64,000 bases of DNA from Lentinus brumalis (Eukaryota > Basidiomycota > Agaricomycetes > Polyporales > Polyporaceae), in NCBI GenBank assembly GCA_001792895.1, contig MARA01000001.1, positions 682,001-746,000 on the forward strand, in the 5' to 3' direction. The notes under the pieces were generated by a model that worked only from the letters and a program-made list of their open reading frames with translations, was not told the origin of the DNA and did not search any database. Numbering within the stretch: position 1 is the stretch's first letter; each line of letters begins with the position of its first letter. The translations under genes were made by a program, and so were the position numbers. Shown piece by piece: positions 12,601-24,781 of this stretch.

Positions 12601-15600
12601 CGTGGGCGAAGGACCGATCTCGATGAATCGCTCGAACTTGTAGTGCGTGAACAGGATGTCCTGAGTCTCGATCCAGCGCACAGGGGAAGCAAACTGGTAG
12701 GCGAGCAGCTCGACGAGGATGACGTAGGCGAGCTTCTGACGCTGCTCGGCGGAGCCCCAGTTCTCCTGGTCCCACTTGCGAAGGACCTTGTCGAGACGAG
12801 GCGAGAGCGTCTGGTCGTAGATGAGCTGGGCGTAGTCCTTGGTGACCTCGAACGGCTTCGCGACCAAGTTCGGCACGTACTTCCCGACGAGCGTGTCGGG
12901 GTTGAGGTGCGCGGGGTTGATCTTCTTCGACAAGTCTAGATAGTAGTCAGCGTTGCGTGTCTTCTAGCTCCGGAGTGGTACTCACATGCACGGAAGGGCA
13001 TGACGCCGGCCCAGAGGTAACGAGAGTGGAAGGGCACGTCAATACCAGGGAGCGGGATTGTCGCAAAGCCACGCTCCAGGGTGATGTAGCCCTCCTTGTC
13101 GTAAACCTCCTTCGCCTTCTGGTAGCAGGAGTTCACGATCTCGCCGAGCATCTCCTTCACCTGATCGACGGTGAACTTCTCGGTGAGCTGGGGACAGATT
13201 GGTCAGTTGGTCGCTTGCAACACATCAGCTAACTACGTGCCTTGGCGATGTCGATCTTCTCGAGCTTGAGGTAGTTCAAGACGTTCGTGAGAGTCTGAAG
13301 GGCCACGAGCTCTCCGGCGCAGACGTATTGTTGACCCTATTAGTTCTCCATTAGCATGTAATTCTGTTAGGGCCGCAAATCAACGCGTACCTCGACGTTG
13401 AAGTTGACGATCTCAAGAAGGGTCCCAGTGCGAGTCGCGATGCTGTCGACGACCTCCCGAAGCGCGGCGTCGTTGAACGTCTTCGAGATGCGGCTCGGGT
13501 TGACGGCGCACATCGCGTAGTTCGAGCGGTTCTGGGCGTCGCGCTCGACGGCGCGCTGCATGGTGATACCACGGTAGAACACGACGTCGACGAGGGACGA
13601 GATGGGAAGAACATCGGCGATGGATGCAAGTGCGGAGTACTCGCCGAGCGAGTGACCAGCGAACGCCGACTCCTTCTGGACGAGGCCCTTCGAGCGCATG
13701 TCCTCGAACGCAGCACGCTCGGTGACGACGAGAGCGATCTGGGCGAACTGCGTTGCGAAAAGCAGACCGTTGGGATGGCTGAATGTGTAGCGCTGGGTCC
13801 GGTTGTTGATGTCGCCGAAGAGTGGGAGGGTCTTGACGTTGCCGTCCTTGTCCATCGTGTCGTAGGTCATGTCCATGTAACGCTGACGGATCGCCTGACC
13901 CTTGATACCACCGAAGTGGATGGTCTTCTCCTTCGGGTTATCCTTGACGATCTCAACTATCGAGAACCCGTAGACGGCGGTGAGATGTTCGTCGGCGGAC
14001 TCCCAGACGGAGCGAGCGGCGGGCGAGTTGTTGTACAGGTCCATACCCATGCCGGGCTCCTGCGAGCCTTGACCGGTGAAGACGTAGACAGTGGTGGGCT
14101 GCGCGACCTCAGCGGTACCAGCGAGCACCTTCTCACCGCGGCTGTTGGTGGTCTCGACGCTGACGACGAGGTTGCCGCTCCGCATTCCGATGTGCTTGAT
14201 CTTAACCTGCAAGTCGTCGCCTGGCAGGATCATGCCGACGAAGCTCACATCGTAGCTAGAAGGAACAATGAGCTAACGCAAATTGGGAGGGTAAGTAGTA
14301 CTTACGCGACGACGCGGTCCGGGCGGCCTTGAGCAACAGCGTTCTCAACGTACTTGCGAGTGGCGGCGCTCGACCACATGCCGTGGGTGATCGTACCGGG
14401 GAGAGAGGCGTAGTCCGCGAAGTACGGGTTGACGTGGATCGGGTTGAAGTCGCCGGAAATCTTCGAGTAAGGCTCGTTGGTGGCAGGGGAGTTGAACGCG
14501 GTCGACGCGCCGTTGCTGATCGTGTAGCCCTCGTTCGAGAGCGGGGAGACGAGGCCCTGAGGCTTGCCGTGGCGTTGGAGGTAGGCGACGACAGGGTTGC
14601 CGCGGGAGTCGTCGAGAAGACAGTCGACGGAGCCAACCTTGACGAGGCGCTTCATCTGGTCACGCACGCAGACGTCGCCAGAGACGTTGACGGCCTTGTA
14701 GCAAGTCTTGTTGCGGTAGGTGACTTCAGAGCGAACGCGGAAGATGAGGGTGGTGCCGGCCTGAAGCGGCTTCGTCTCGTCGTCCCATTCGAACCACTCC
14801 TTCGACTGCAACACGCCGACAGTGGCCTCAGTCGGGAGCTCGACGACGTAGTCCGGCTCCTCGAGGATCTCGAACGTGTTCTCATAGTCGTCGAAGCGGC
14901 CGCGGTAAAGGAAGGAGGAGACCACCTCGATGACGCGCTCCGAACCGCGCGTAACGAAGCCCTTGACCTTGACGGTCTTGCCAGCGTCGCTGTTCGTGAC
15001 CGCGATAATGCGCGCCTCAGCCTTGCAGACGTCGCCAGCCTTGAGCGGCGTGGCACCCTCGAGAAGGCGGAAGCCGTTGGACAAATGGACGAGCTTGAGG
15101 AGGTCGCCGTTAACGGTCGACGGGAAGATCGCCTTCATGATCGCCTACAAGTAGTTGTTAGCTTCTGTCAACACACCCACACCGCAAATCTACATACCTG
15201 CCAGCCCGTGACAATGGCAAAGTCCATAGGCGCAAGGGGCGTGTCATTGCGAGCAGACTTGAACGCCTCGCCCTGGTTGCCGACGACAGCGCAGAACGTC
15301 TCGACGTCGTCTTCGTCGATCGTGACCTCAGGACCAGTGAAGGTGTCGCGGAGGCCAATCTCAGGGAGAGCCTCGTTGTCCCCGAACCACAGCTTCCAGT
15401 AGAACTGCTTGATGCGCACGTTGCGGTCGTCGGCGACCTCATGGATCGGCGCGAAGCCCATCTCAGGCTTGTACAGGAAGTGGAAGTGGAGAGGGACGGC
15501 GACACCACGACGCTCCTCGAAGAGGGTGACGTCGATCGTCGAGGTGCAGGCGTTGAACGTCGTCTCGACGGCCTTGAACGAGGGATTGTGGACGCCATGC

Positions 15601-18600
15601 GAGCGGGCAGAGCCGTAGAGGGAGATCTTCGTCGGGCGCGACCCATCGCTCTCGACGACGACCTTCTGGCCTCGGCGAGGAGCGAAGAGACGACGGAGGG
15701 GGTTGTCGATGTACGCCGTGCCTTGAACGATGGTCGCAGTGGTGAGGAGGGCGCGAGTCCAGCCGAGCTCAGGTCCAGCGAGAGTCTCAAGCCAGGCAGA
15801 GGTCTCTGGGAGCGAGTCGCCGAGGACGTAGGTCGCGGTGTTGCCGGACACGGCGGGCGCGATTGCGGGACGAGCGGCACGAGGGCTCGGACTGAGGTAC
15901 TCGATCGTAGGGATCTTCGACTTGTCGCCGCCATAGAGACGGTCGACGAGCTTGTCGACGAGGAGCGAGGTAATGTTGCCTAGAAGATCCTTAATGGGCT
16001 CATCCTTGACGTGCGAGTGCTTCACCGCAACGGGACCCTGAAGAATGCAGACACGCTGCGGGTCCTGGTCGAAGACGGCATCGATATCCTCAGCTGCCCA
16101 AAGGGAATCCTACGATGTGATAGATTAGTCGAATGGTCGAGAAACAGACCATGCATCACGTACCTTCTTGAACCAGACCTCGAAAGTGGCGTCGAGGACA
16201 GGAATGAACGGCACAGGTTTCTGACCAGGGCGCTGCGAGATCGCGAGGAAGTACGCCTTATCTTCAGCTGCGATCAGCTGCTCAGTCGCAGCGGGGTACG
16301 TCTTGAAGAACTGCTCAATGAACTCGCCAGGCTTGTCGAGCGACGAGAACGACTGCAGAAGCGAGGCCTTCTCTCCGTTCTTGAGGCCAGAGAACCGCTC
16401 CTCAACGCGACGGAGCCAGTCGCCAGTGAGATTGCGAAGGGACGTGTCGACCCACCTCTCCTGGTGGGAGACGTACATCAGACGGACCATGCGGAGGACG
16501 ACTTCCTCGTAGGTCATATCCGCGATGTCCTCGACGACGGAACCGTCCTTCTTCCAACCGAACCACGGCTTAGCGAAGTCCTTGTTGAGCTTCGCGATGA
16601 CCTCCGCGCGATGCTCCGTGAGCCACGCGGCGCGCTTCTCCTTCGGCAACTTGAAGACGGTATCGTCGAACTCCTTCCAGAGCTTGACGGCGCGCGTCGC
16701 GATCTTGTGGATGGGCTCGCCGAGCTCGGAGCGCACAGTGAGGATGCCACCAGTCTCCTTCGCGTACGTACCCTCCCACTGCGCGTCATCGACACCGGGG
16801 GCCGCGACGATGAGGTCCTTGACCGACGAGCTCGTGTGCGCCTCCTTCGCGACCATGACACGACTGGCGAATAGGAAGCCGTCGAACGGCATCGGCTGGA
16901 GTCCGTACTGTTCCACGGACCAATCACCAGTGAGGTACGGCCAGAGGTCGTCAGCGCCGCCGAAGCCAGAGCCACCAACGAGGATGAGGTTCGACTGCTG
17001 GCGGATCGAGCCGTACGTCAAGAGGATGGGCTGGTGGAAGTCCTCGCACGAGTGGTGACCACCGGCACGACCGCCGGTCCACTGCATGATGATCGGGAAG
17101 TCGGGGTTCGCGGCAGCGATGTTGACAACCTGGCGGATGCCGTCGACGGAGCCGGGCTTGAAGGAGACGTGCTTGATACCAGCGGTACGGAGCGCGCCGA
17201 TGATCTCGGCTGCCTTCTCAGTGCTCGGGATACCGGCAGCAACACAGAAACCCTCGATGGGGAGACCTTCGCGGCGCATCTCCTGCCAGAGAGGGAATTG
17301 GAACCCGAACTGGCGAGGGTTGATGTAGAGCGCGTTGAGAGTGATACCGACACCGGCGGGAACCTTGCTCTGAATCTCGGCCACCTTCGAGCGAAGCGCG
17401 GCTGCGTTGTAATGACCTCCGCCAGCAAGCTCGATGTGGTAGCCAGCGTCGAGAACAGCGCTCACGAAGCCTGCCTTCACAGTCGTGGGCGTCATACCAG
17501 CGACCATGATAGGCGGCTTGCCCAGCAGGCGAGAGAAGGGGGTGTCGATGTGGATCGTGCCATCGCTGCGTTTGGGTCAGTATATGCGCGAATTAAACAA
17601 TGATAAGGGAACATACCTGGTCTTGACGAGGCTTGGGGAGAACTTCTTGACCCACCACTGCTCCGTCTTGATGTTCTGTGCGTCGAAGAGCTCCGCAGGT
17701 CCCTTCGTCTTGTCGCCAACTACCACTACACGCACACCGCGTCCCTCAAGGTTACGCGCGGTCAGAGGGCCGATGCCGCTCAAGCCACCGGGACCGAAGT
17801 CGATGGCGTGGGTGGCCGTTTCGGGGAACTTGGTCGCCTGAGACCAGTGAATGGGGAGGGTGAAGATTTGCTCGCACAATGCCCGCGTCAAGGACGTGGA
17901 GACGGAGCGAAGGTCGGAGCCTAGAAGTAACGCTGTGAGCATACACCTCGAAGACAACATCAGAAAACATATGCGTACCGTTCTCAGTGTGATACACTGG
18001 TATACCGAGATCCTCCGGCTTCCACAGCTCCTGGTTCTCCAGATCCTCGAGGACCTCGTCGGTGACGCTCTCGAGGTACTTGCTGTGGTACGGGACACCG
18101 ACGACGAGGAAGCGCACTGAGAAGACGGGCTTACGCTGGGAGAAGGGGATCTTGCTCTGGTCGAGACCGCTCGGAGCGCGAACTTTGCGGAGGTGGGTAA
18201 CGAGGCCGTAGAGCGCACGCGAGGGGCCAGTGACGACGAACGCCTTCGGGCCGTTGTACAAGGAGATGCCAATCTTCGAGTTGTCAGGAAGATGCTTGTT
18301 GGTCTTCGCGATGTGTCCCTCGAGGTCCTTGAGCGAGAGACCGGTGACCGAAAGCATAGGGCTGGGGCTGCCCTCGCCACCATCCACGGAGTCTTGCACG
18401 ATGCTCGGCTCGAGTGCGAGGACAGGGAACGCCTGCTGACCGCGAAGACCGGAGTAGAATGACCACTTGAGCGCCTTGTGCGCGTTCTCGAAGAACGACT
18501 CATAGGTGGCGGACGCGGCGATACACAGCGCCGACACAAGACCTTGTGAGTGGCCAGTGGCGCCCTGAAGGCGGGAGCGGAGGTCGCCGGGGGTAATCTG

Positions 18601-19681
18601 AGAGACGCGACATACAATCAAGTACTGCGTCAACTGCGTGAGGGCGATGAGGGGAATGAGATGGGGATGGAGGCGAGGTAGGCTACAGGGGGACGCGGAG
18701 ATGCGCCCGAAAGCCATGAGATGACGTCGAGGCCGTGAGTGTAGAACGACTCCTCCTCGGCTTCCTCGACTAGGGGTACGAGGACTTCGCGAGAGACGGT
18801 GGTGAGGAACGACGCGACGTAAGGCTTGTAGATGTCGTAGAGTGTCTGCAGCTCGTCGAAGTAGACCTCGTTGGTGCCCTGACCGCCGAAGAGCGCGTAG
18901 ATGGACGCGTCCCCACGCGAAGCCGCCGAAAGCAAGGCACTGGCAGGTGCGCGCGGGATGTCGGACACGCTCTTCGCCTCGAGCGCGGCAAGGGCCTGGT
19001 AGTAGGACGCGAGGACCGTCTTGCGGACCTCCGTGTCGAACGCGGCGACGATTACGTGGATGTCTTGACTAGTGAGGTGGGACGCGGTAAAGTACTTGAG
19101 TGACTTGAGGAGGATGGAGGTGCGAGCTGTCTCGGACTGAGCGTCCTCGTCTAGTTTTCCAGCGACGAAGCCCAAGAAACGAGCGAAAAGCTCAACGGCA
19201 GCTTCGGTGTCGTTCTCGAGTTCCGCGGTAGCATCTATGGCGTCGTCGGTCTTCTGAACGTGGGTGAACTCGTCTCTAAGAACTTCTGCGGCGGTCCATT
19301 CGTCTGCCTGCGTGGACACCGGGATGTGGATCTGAGGAAACACGTCAGCACCAGGGAAGCGACCAGAAAGGTAGTTCGAAGCAATATGTATGCGTGCTCG
19401 GGGCCGCGCCGTGCATACATGCGCCTTCGGGACCGCATAGCGCGCCCTAACGACCGTGTAGCACATCGAGCTCGCGACGCGCGATGGTTTTGACGCGTCC
19501 TGCACGCCCATGCGCGACGTCCAGTCCACCTCTACCACCCCGCATTCCCTCCCGCGTCACATTCTTCCAGCCACGTCCCAACATCGAAGCAGGAAAGTGC
19601 GATACTCACTCTAATGGACCCGGACTGGATGAGGATGGGGCGGGTAGTGATAGCACCAGGCGTCGAGGAGGGGGAAGACAT
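6625..19681 (-). CDS. FAS: Type I fatty acid synthase, fused beta-alpha single polypeptide
   Basis: This cytosolic multienzyme makes long-chain acyl-CoA from acetyl- and malonyl-CoA. Domains in order: acetyltransferase ([12 protein letters not shown], serine near 18548); enoyl reductase ([14 protein letters not shown] and GGGHYN from 17507 down); hot-dog dehydratase ([15 protein letters not shown] and GTITHGMW near 14400); malonyl/palmitoyl transferase ([13 protein letters not shown] near 13650); Ala/Pro-rich linker; one acyl-carrier domain ([11 protein letters not shown] near 12230); ketoreductase ([16 protein letters not shown], then YSESK); ketosynthase ([33 protein letters not shown]); and a C-terminal phosphopantetheinyl transferase ([31 protein letters not shown]). 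The reading frame runs from the end of the MPT straight into the ACP part (11218-12933), so the two yeast subunits are fused. It is split by many short introns; about 3,900-4,000 residues is an estimate. Start ATG at 19681 (MSSPSSTPG); the last exon ends in ASSA, stop at 6625-6627. Confidence 0.95.
8681..8734 (-). other. Intron splitting the ketosynthase active-site cysteine codon
   Basis: The exon ends GGT GCC TG before donor GTGAGT (revcomp of 8729-8734). The next exon starts with C after acceptor TTCAG, rebuilding the TGC of VGACATALQ. The intron is 54 nt. The cysteine is the expected nucleophile by position in the family motif. Confidence 0.75.
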
Positions 19682-19949
19682 CGTCGTTTTCGTCGTCGGC
19701 GGGGAGAGAGTCGACGCGGAGGTGTGCAACCCAAACAGAGGGGTGGTGCGGAAAGGTGCGTCGCGAAGCACGACTTGATTTTTATACGAGGCTCCCCAAA
19801 CGCCATCCACGCACCCCAACGGATCCGGGCGCCAGTCGCTGGAAAGCCTCTGCTCAAAAGTCCCAGACAGGCAGGTGCGCCGATGCGGGGCGGGGTCAGA
19901 TTGCCGCCCCGATCCCTGTGTTTCCGCTATTCCGGCCCCAGAACGGCTC

Positions 19950-19952
19950 GCC
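19950..19952. repeat. Target-site duplication GCC, left
   Basis: A 3-bp direct repeat abuts the CACTA terminus; the partner is at 20915-20917. Three base pairs alone are weak evidence, but they coincide exactly with the perfect 11-bp inverted termini. Confidence 0.75.
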
Positions 19953-20914
19953 CACTATGCGCCTGGAACTTCGTGATTACTACGAACTTAATCAGCACCT
20001 CATCTTCGTAAGGTCAACAAACATACCTCGTGCCTGTCACGAAGTTATCCTGGAGCGCCCGCAAAGCTGAGTTCATTATCAAGTTCGTGAATTACATGAA
20101 GTTATTGTTACCGTTCACGAACACGACGTTGCCGGCTAGTTCGTAGTCTGCATGATGTGGCGTCGTGAATCCTGCGAAGCAGGTGGTGGTGGTCGTGCAG
20201 GGTCGGTTGAATGCGCGCTGCGTCATGCTGTTGTGGGTGACATTGAATAAAGACTGAATATTGAATTGCGGTACTACTACATGTACTCATACACTGGTAC
20301 TGGAAGTACACTATAAATAATCTACGCCGTGACATGGCCTCCTGCGCAAGCAACATCTTGTAGGGACGTCAGTAAGAAGAGAAAGCAACGTACCTGTCAT
20401 ATGATTGCCCGTCATCCCAGCCTCCACAAGCATCAGAGACTTTGCACCACCGCAAAAGGGCCCAGATGCAGAGTTCCAGCAGTAAGGCCAAGTCACCAGT
20501 GTCGTCAGGTCCTCGGGAGTCCTTTTAACAGCAGCCAGAACCGAGCCCCAGCAGCAGTAGGCCAAGAACACAAGATATCAGTTCAGTCGACCAGTATACC
20601 CAGCAGCGAGAGAGACATGTAAGAGAGACCATCGCGAGCATGAGCACACAGTAGGGTCGCAACCGTTGCCTGGGGCGCCTTAGGGCTTTAGGGCAGGCGC
20701 TGCGGAACTTTGTCGACAGCTCATCGAAAGGTTCTCACGCGAGGGAGACCGTCTTCGTGAGTTGCACGAAGTAACTTCGTGAATTCTGCCCTCGTACTTA
20801 TCACGAAGGCTTTCACGAACTTGCAGGTTCACGAATTCCACACGAATTCATGTCGTGAATTCGCAAATTCACGATCCGACGTCGGGGTTTCCACGAACCT
20901 TTGGGCGCATAGTG
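19953..20914. mobile_element. Non-autonomous CACTA (EnSpm-type) DNA transposon, 962 bp
   Basis: The element begins CACTATGCGCC (19953-19963) and ends with its perfect inverse GGCGCATAGTG (20904-20914). It is flanked on both sides by the 3-bp duplication GCC (19950-19952 and 20915-20917). CACTA...TAGTG ends with a 3-bp target duplication define the CACTA superfamily. Both subterminal regions carry many direct and inverted copies of TTCGTGA/TCACGAA (for example 19970, 20038, 20084, 20757, 20808, 20830 onward), as expected for transposase-binding arrays. No transposase frame is present, so it depends on another copy. Its left end lies 271 bp upstream of the FAS start codon. Confidence 0.88.
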
Positions 20915-20917
20915 GCC
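20915..20917. repeat. Target-site duplication GCC, right
   Basis: Partner of the left copy; directly follows the TAGTG terminus of the transposon. Confidence 0.75.
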
Positions 20918-22240
20918 GTGGCTTTCTCCTCCTCCCGTCGTCGCCTCTGAGCTGCCTTGGTCGCTCCTGTGACTGCAAAACAAGCGTCAGACTACACGCA
21001 GGATTTTACGCGCGAGGCTCACCGCCAGCACGCGGCTGCTGCGTGCGCGAAGTGTCGTCGCCTGTCTTCGCTTCGCAGCCAGATTGTATCCTCATGTTGT
21101 GCTGCACGCAATTTGACAATCTTCTCGGCAATTGGGTGCGGTCACTGTCCTATCAGACTAGCCTCCGCCGTAAGCTTGTACTTCGTTGTCTCTTGAACAG
21201 TGGTCACCGGAGTGCAGAGCAAGAGAACAAGACACCCACATGGCTCACCACGACGCGCGCCCTTCAAGTTCTTCGGCGCGGTCTTCTTCTTCTTCTGAAG
21301 TAAGACATTCGCGAATTCTCGATGATATCTCAACTCGATTGGCGGGCCGAGCAGGTTGTGCGGCAACGGGTCTCTTCTGCTTGTCTCTATGTTTGGAGAA
21401 TCGCCTCATCTGAGTTGCATCTGAGTTGCCTTCTCCATATGTACATGCGTACCTATGGCTAATGTATCGGTCCGTGTGCACCTCTCCTCCGTAGACCCAC
21501 GACCTTACCCTCGACACTCCCGTACTTTGCTGGTGGTCCTACTTCGGCGCGCGTTCGGTCAGACATCCAGTCCTCGGAATCTCCGGATGCGATAGTCTAC
21601 TTACAAGTATATGACACAAGTACTTCGAGGCCATGTCGAAGGTAAGTACAGCACCAGAGCGAGTGGGGCGAGGACGTCAAGATGATACGCCTGATGCCAC
21701 ACCGTCCTACATGTTGTCTATCGATTCCTCGTGCCTATCTGGTCCACGCCTACCTACAGCCTTCTCTGACGTTCAACCTCGATCCCGCGAAGGTCCAGGA
21801 TTGGCGTGATATGACTATTCACAACTCTCCCGGACATGTTACGTCGAACGCGACAGTACCCTGAATGCAGGTTTAGATGCTCGCGCTGAGTGCTGGTGAA
21901 ATGGGTGGTAATTCATAGTCAACTCTATGATATAGACGAGGGCTACAGTAAGATGGGGGTGTGATTATATCGAGCGTAAGGTACAGTCTAAACGTGTGTC
22001 AATGCAAGTGAGCTGGATGATGGTATGTCAAGGTCTGAGTATGATAGATGCAACCGATGCGCCTGCGGGGAGAAGCAGACCATGCCGTTATGTGATTGTT
22101 GAGGTGGAGAGATCGTGGGGGCAAAGTACAGAGCTTTGGGAGTAGATGAAGCTCAGGCGAGCTATTATCGCGGTCACGGTGCCTGGCGATAGGATCAGCA
22201 ATGGGGAACTGTAATGTTTGGACGGGTCCACGCCCGTCAT
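20918..22240. other. Intergenic, no supportable gene
   Basis: About 1.3 kb between the CACTA element and the 3' end of the RUS gene. The longest frames (for example 21142-21366 minus, 21186-21413 plus) lack recognisable domains. A Ser-codon run (tcttcttcttcttctg) near 21284 is simple sequence. Confidence 0.45.
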
Positions 22241-24095
22241 CTATGGAGTCCATGTAACTCGGTGTCCCAGATCCGCGAAGCAGAGCTCGTCTGTTCTCCA
22301 TTTCTGTTGCTCGAGCGCCCGCTTGAACGCAGCGAAGTGGTGATGTGTCCACTCATGAGTATCGATGAGGGTCGAGCGGAGATTCGGCGTGGAGTCCGGA
22401 CTCTTCAAGAGCACACTGCGCACCATAGCTGCGTGCAGGATCGAGCGAAGCATATCGTCGGTCGTCGCATCTGGATGGAAGAAGACCGAGACTTGCGGGC
22501 CTCGTGGCGAGTCATGAGGGAACAGAAGGTAGCGTTCGTGCTGTTAGATAGAGATCTGCGTGAGTACCCTCCCTCTCCGAGGACTCACTCTGGACCAGAC
22601 TTACCTGGAAGACTTGGGAGCATGCCTGCCATCTGGACCGATCGACTTCTGACCCTGCACTGAGGACGTCGCCCACTCGAGGTGCAAGCGTCAGCCAGCG
22701 ATCGCTCTTTCTCTTGTAGAACTCTCCAAATAAGCCCGTCACGCCCTTCTTGTCCAACTGCTCCACGGAGTCCACCGTCTCCTCCGTGACGTACGCCTGT
22801 GCGAGGTGGCTCAATCTCGGCAGCGTCAGCAACTCGAAGCTCGCACTGCGCATCATGTACACCGTCATGACGAGGTGAAGAGGAACAGCGGCGAAGAAGA
22901 TCGAGTAGAGGTAGACGGGCGAATGCGAGAAGGTGAGCAGACTGATGCCCGCGGCATAGCCCGTCAGCTGGGCGATCGAGGCCTGCGACTCATCCTTCGC
23001 AGCAACGTCCCCGTCGTTCCCCTGCAGGGAGAAGTACCGCATGAACTTGATGTGTGTCGTGAACCATATCTGTGTCACCGATTCTCAGTACCAGTCTGTC
23101 GCACCAAACGCGACCTGCATACCGCGTTCCCCACAAGCTTGAAAATGTTCCCACCGGCTACGAGCACTCATCAGCCTCGGCCATCGCGAATTGAGGTGAA
23201 TCAGCAGTGAGCACTCACCGGCACATAGCAAGAAGTTGGTAGGCGATGGCGCAATCAACACGGTCGCAATCTGCAAACCGCTCCCCAAGCAACCGAGCAC
23301 CTCCCCAGCCAGCGTGAACGTCTTGGGGTGGCTGTCGAAGTACGGCGAGAAGCGCTTGATGAAGAACAGCTTCGCGATCTCTCCCGCGCCGTCTTTGATG
23401 ATCCACTGCACCGCGACGGCGCCGAACAAGCTGCCCTCCGCGGACACTCCCACTGAGGTAAGGAGCGCCTGGTTGCAGAGCACGGACGTGATGGTCGCGA
23501 GCGTCGTCTCGAAGAACTGCAAGACGTGGAAGGGCATGTATCTTGAGCGAGGGGGTGCCTTGTCGGTCATCGCGAGCGGGGCATATAAGAGCGCAGAGTA
23601 CTCACGAGCGATGCACGGACTCTGGATAGTTCGTCGGAAGGAACATTTGCCCCAGCCACGACGAGATGCGACCGGTGAGCGAGTTTGTTGGTGCAGCAAT
23701 CTTCCCTCGGACGCAGCCGCAGACGCAATATCCCTCCACTCCTTCTCGATCCTCGACCCTCCCTCGGATGACCACGAGATGTGACACTCACGACCTCCCA
23801 CGCGCTCTACGGCGAACGGACGCGTTTCCGACGCGTCTTCGCTTGGCAAGACATACGAGGCAGCCGCGGTGCATTCATTGCGTCGTGAGGTCTTGTTCGC
23901 AGTCGAGTGCAGGCGAATGAAGACCGGCACGAAGAGAGGTCGCGGTCTGCAACCGCTAGTGCGAAGTCTGGGAAGCAGCTGGACGCACAGTTGCTTCCGC
24001 ATCCTACTAAGGATCGCAGAGGAGCGCCTAGAGAAATCTGCTGCTAGAGCGACAACTACAGATGGCGAAGCAGGATTGTTAGTGGTCTCGTACAT
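22241..24095 (-). CDS. RUS1/DUF647 family membrane protein
   Basis: Homologous to the root-UVB-sensitive (DUF647) family of eukaryotic integral membrane proteins, biochemical role unsettled. The family signature is clear: an FLPTNYPESVHRSYMPFH block, then ALLTSVGVS, VQWIIKDGAGEIAKLFFI and GEVLGCLGSGLQIAT, followed by hydrophobic segments (AGISLLTFSHSPVYLYSI; VPLHLVMTVYMM). The C-terminal segment ends LEQQKWRTDELCFADLGHRV with stop at 22241-22243. Several short introns are needed; one confirmed junction splits a serine codon between VHR and YMPF. The start is uncertain: ATG at 24095, or at 24002 (MRKQLCVQLLPRLR), which would give a basic, mitochondrial-looking N-terminus. Transcribed away from the F-box gene. 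Confidence 0.87.
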
Positions 24096-24781
24096 CGAAT
24101 TTTATGCACACTCACATGAAAGTGTAAGTACTAGTACTCGTTGCTATCAGCCGGGGAACCTCCTGGAGCGAAATGAGACAAGCAGATACGTTCAACAATT
24201 CATTCTGTGAGAACAGGTATGATCGCTGCGCAGAGACTGGGCACCGGCAGGGAGGAGTGACAGAGAGTCGAGACGAGAGGACCTCTCCCCGTCCAGGCGC
24301 TCCGACTGGACTCACTACGGGCGGCTATGAAGCTCTATCCTCCTCACCTTCACGCGTCACGATGATCACGTTAACTTCGCGTTCAGCCCTACATGCGCGA
24401 CTTCCCTTATGGTTGAATAGCACATCTGTGCTGACTACGGAGCTTGCTGCGGGCGGTTCAGTGCGAATAGTAAGGATATTGGTGAGTACTGACCGCTGCC
24501 AGTGAACGTTGATGTCGACATTGATGTCGACTCGTCACTCCGAACAGGAACATACCCCTCGAGCCAGGACTTACATGTCTTGATAACTTCTCTAGATACC
24601 CTGCACGTAAACATCTTGCAACTGGACGCGGATGTAGTTGCTTCAGAAGATTTGACTTGAACGCCCGATGCTTCTTGCATCAGATCTCCCATGCCATGAA
24701 GCCTGAAGCCACAATGCATCCATCGACTTGAGACATGTACTACATCTCCGCTTTCCAAGCCTCTTCGCATACTGTCCGAAA
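24096..24781. other. Divergent intergenic region, RUS / F-box
   Basis: About 690 nt holding two divergent promoters. The palindrome AAGTACTAGTACT occurs near 24125. No gene recognised. Confidence 0.4.

Noticed and set aside
24120..24140. AGTACTAGTACT-type palindromes here and near 26728, 27035, 50880
   Set aside because: Short and dispersed without flanking structure; probably background word bias, not a defined element.
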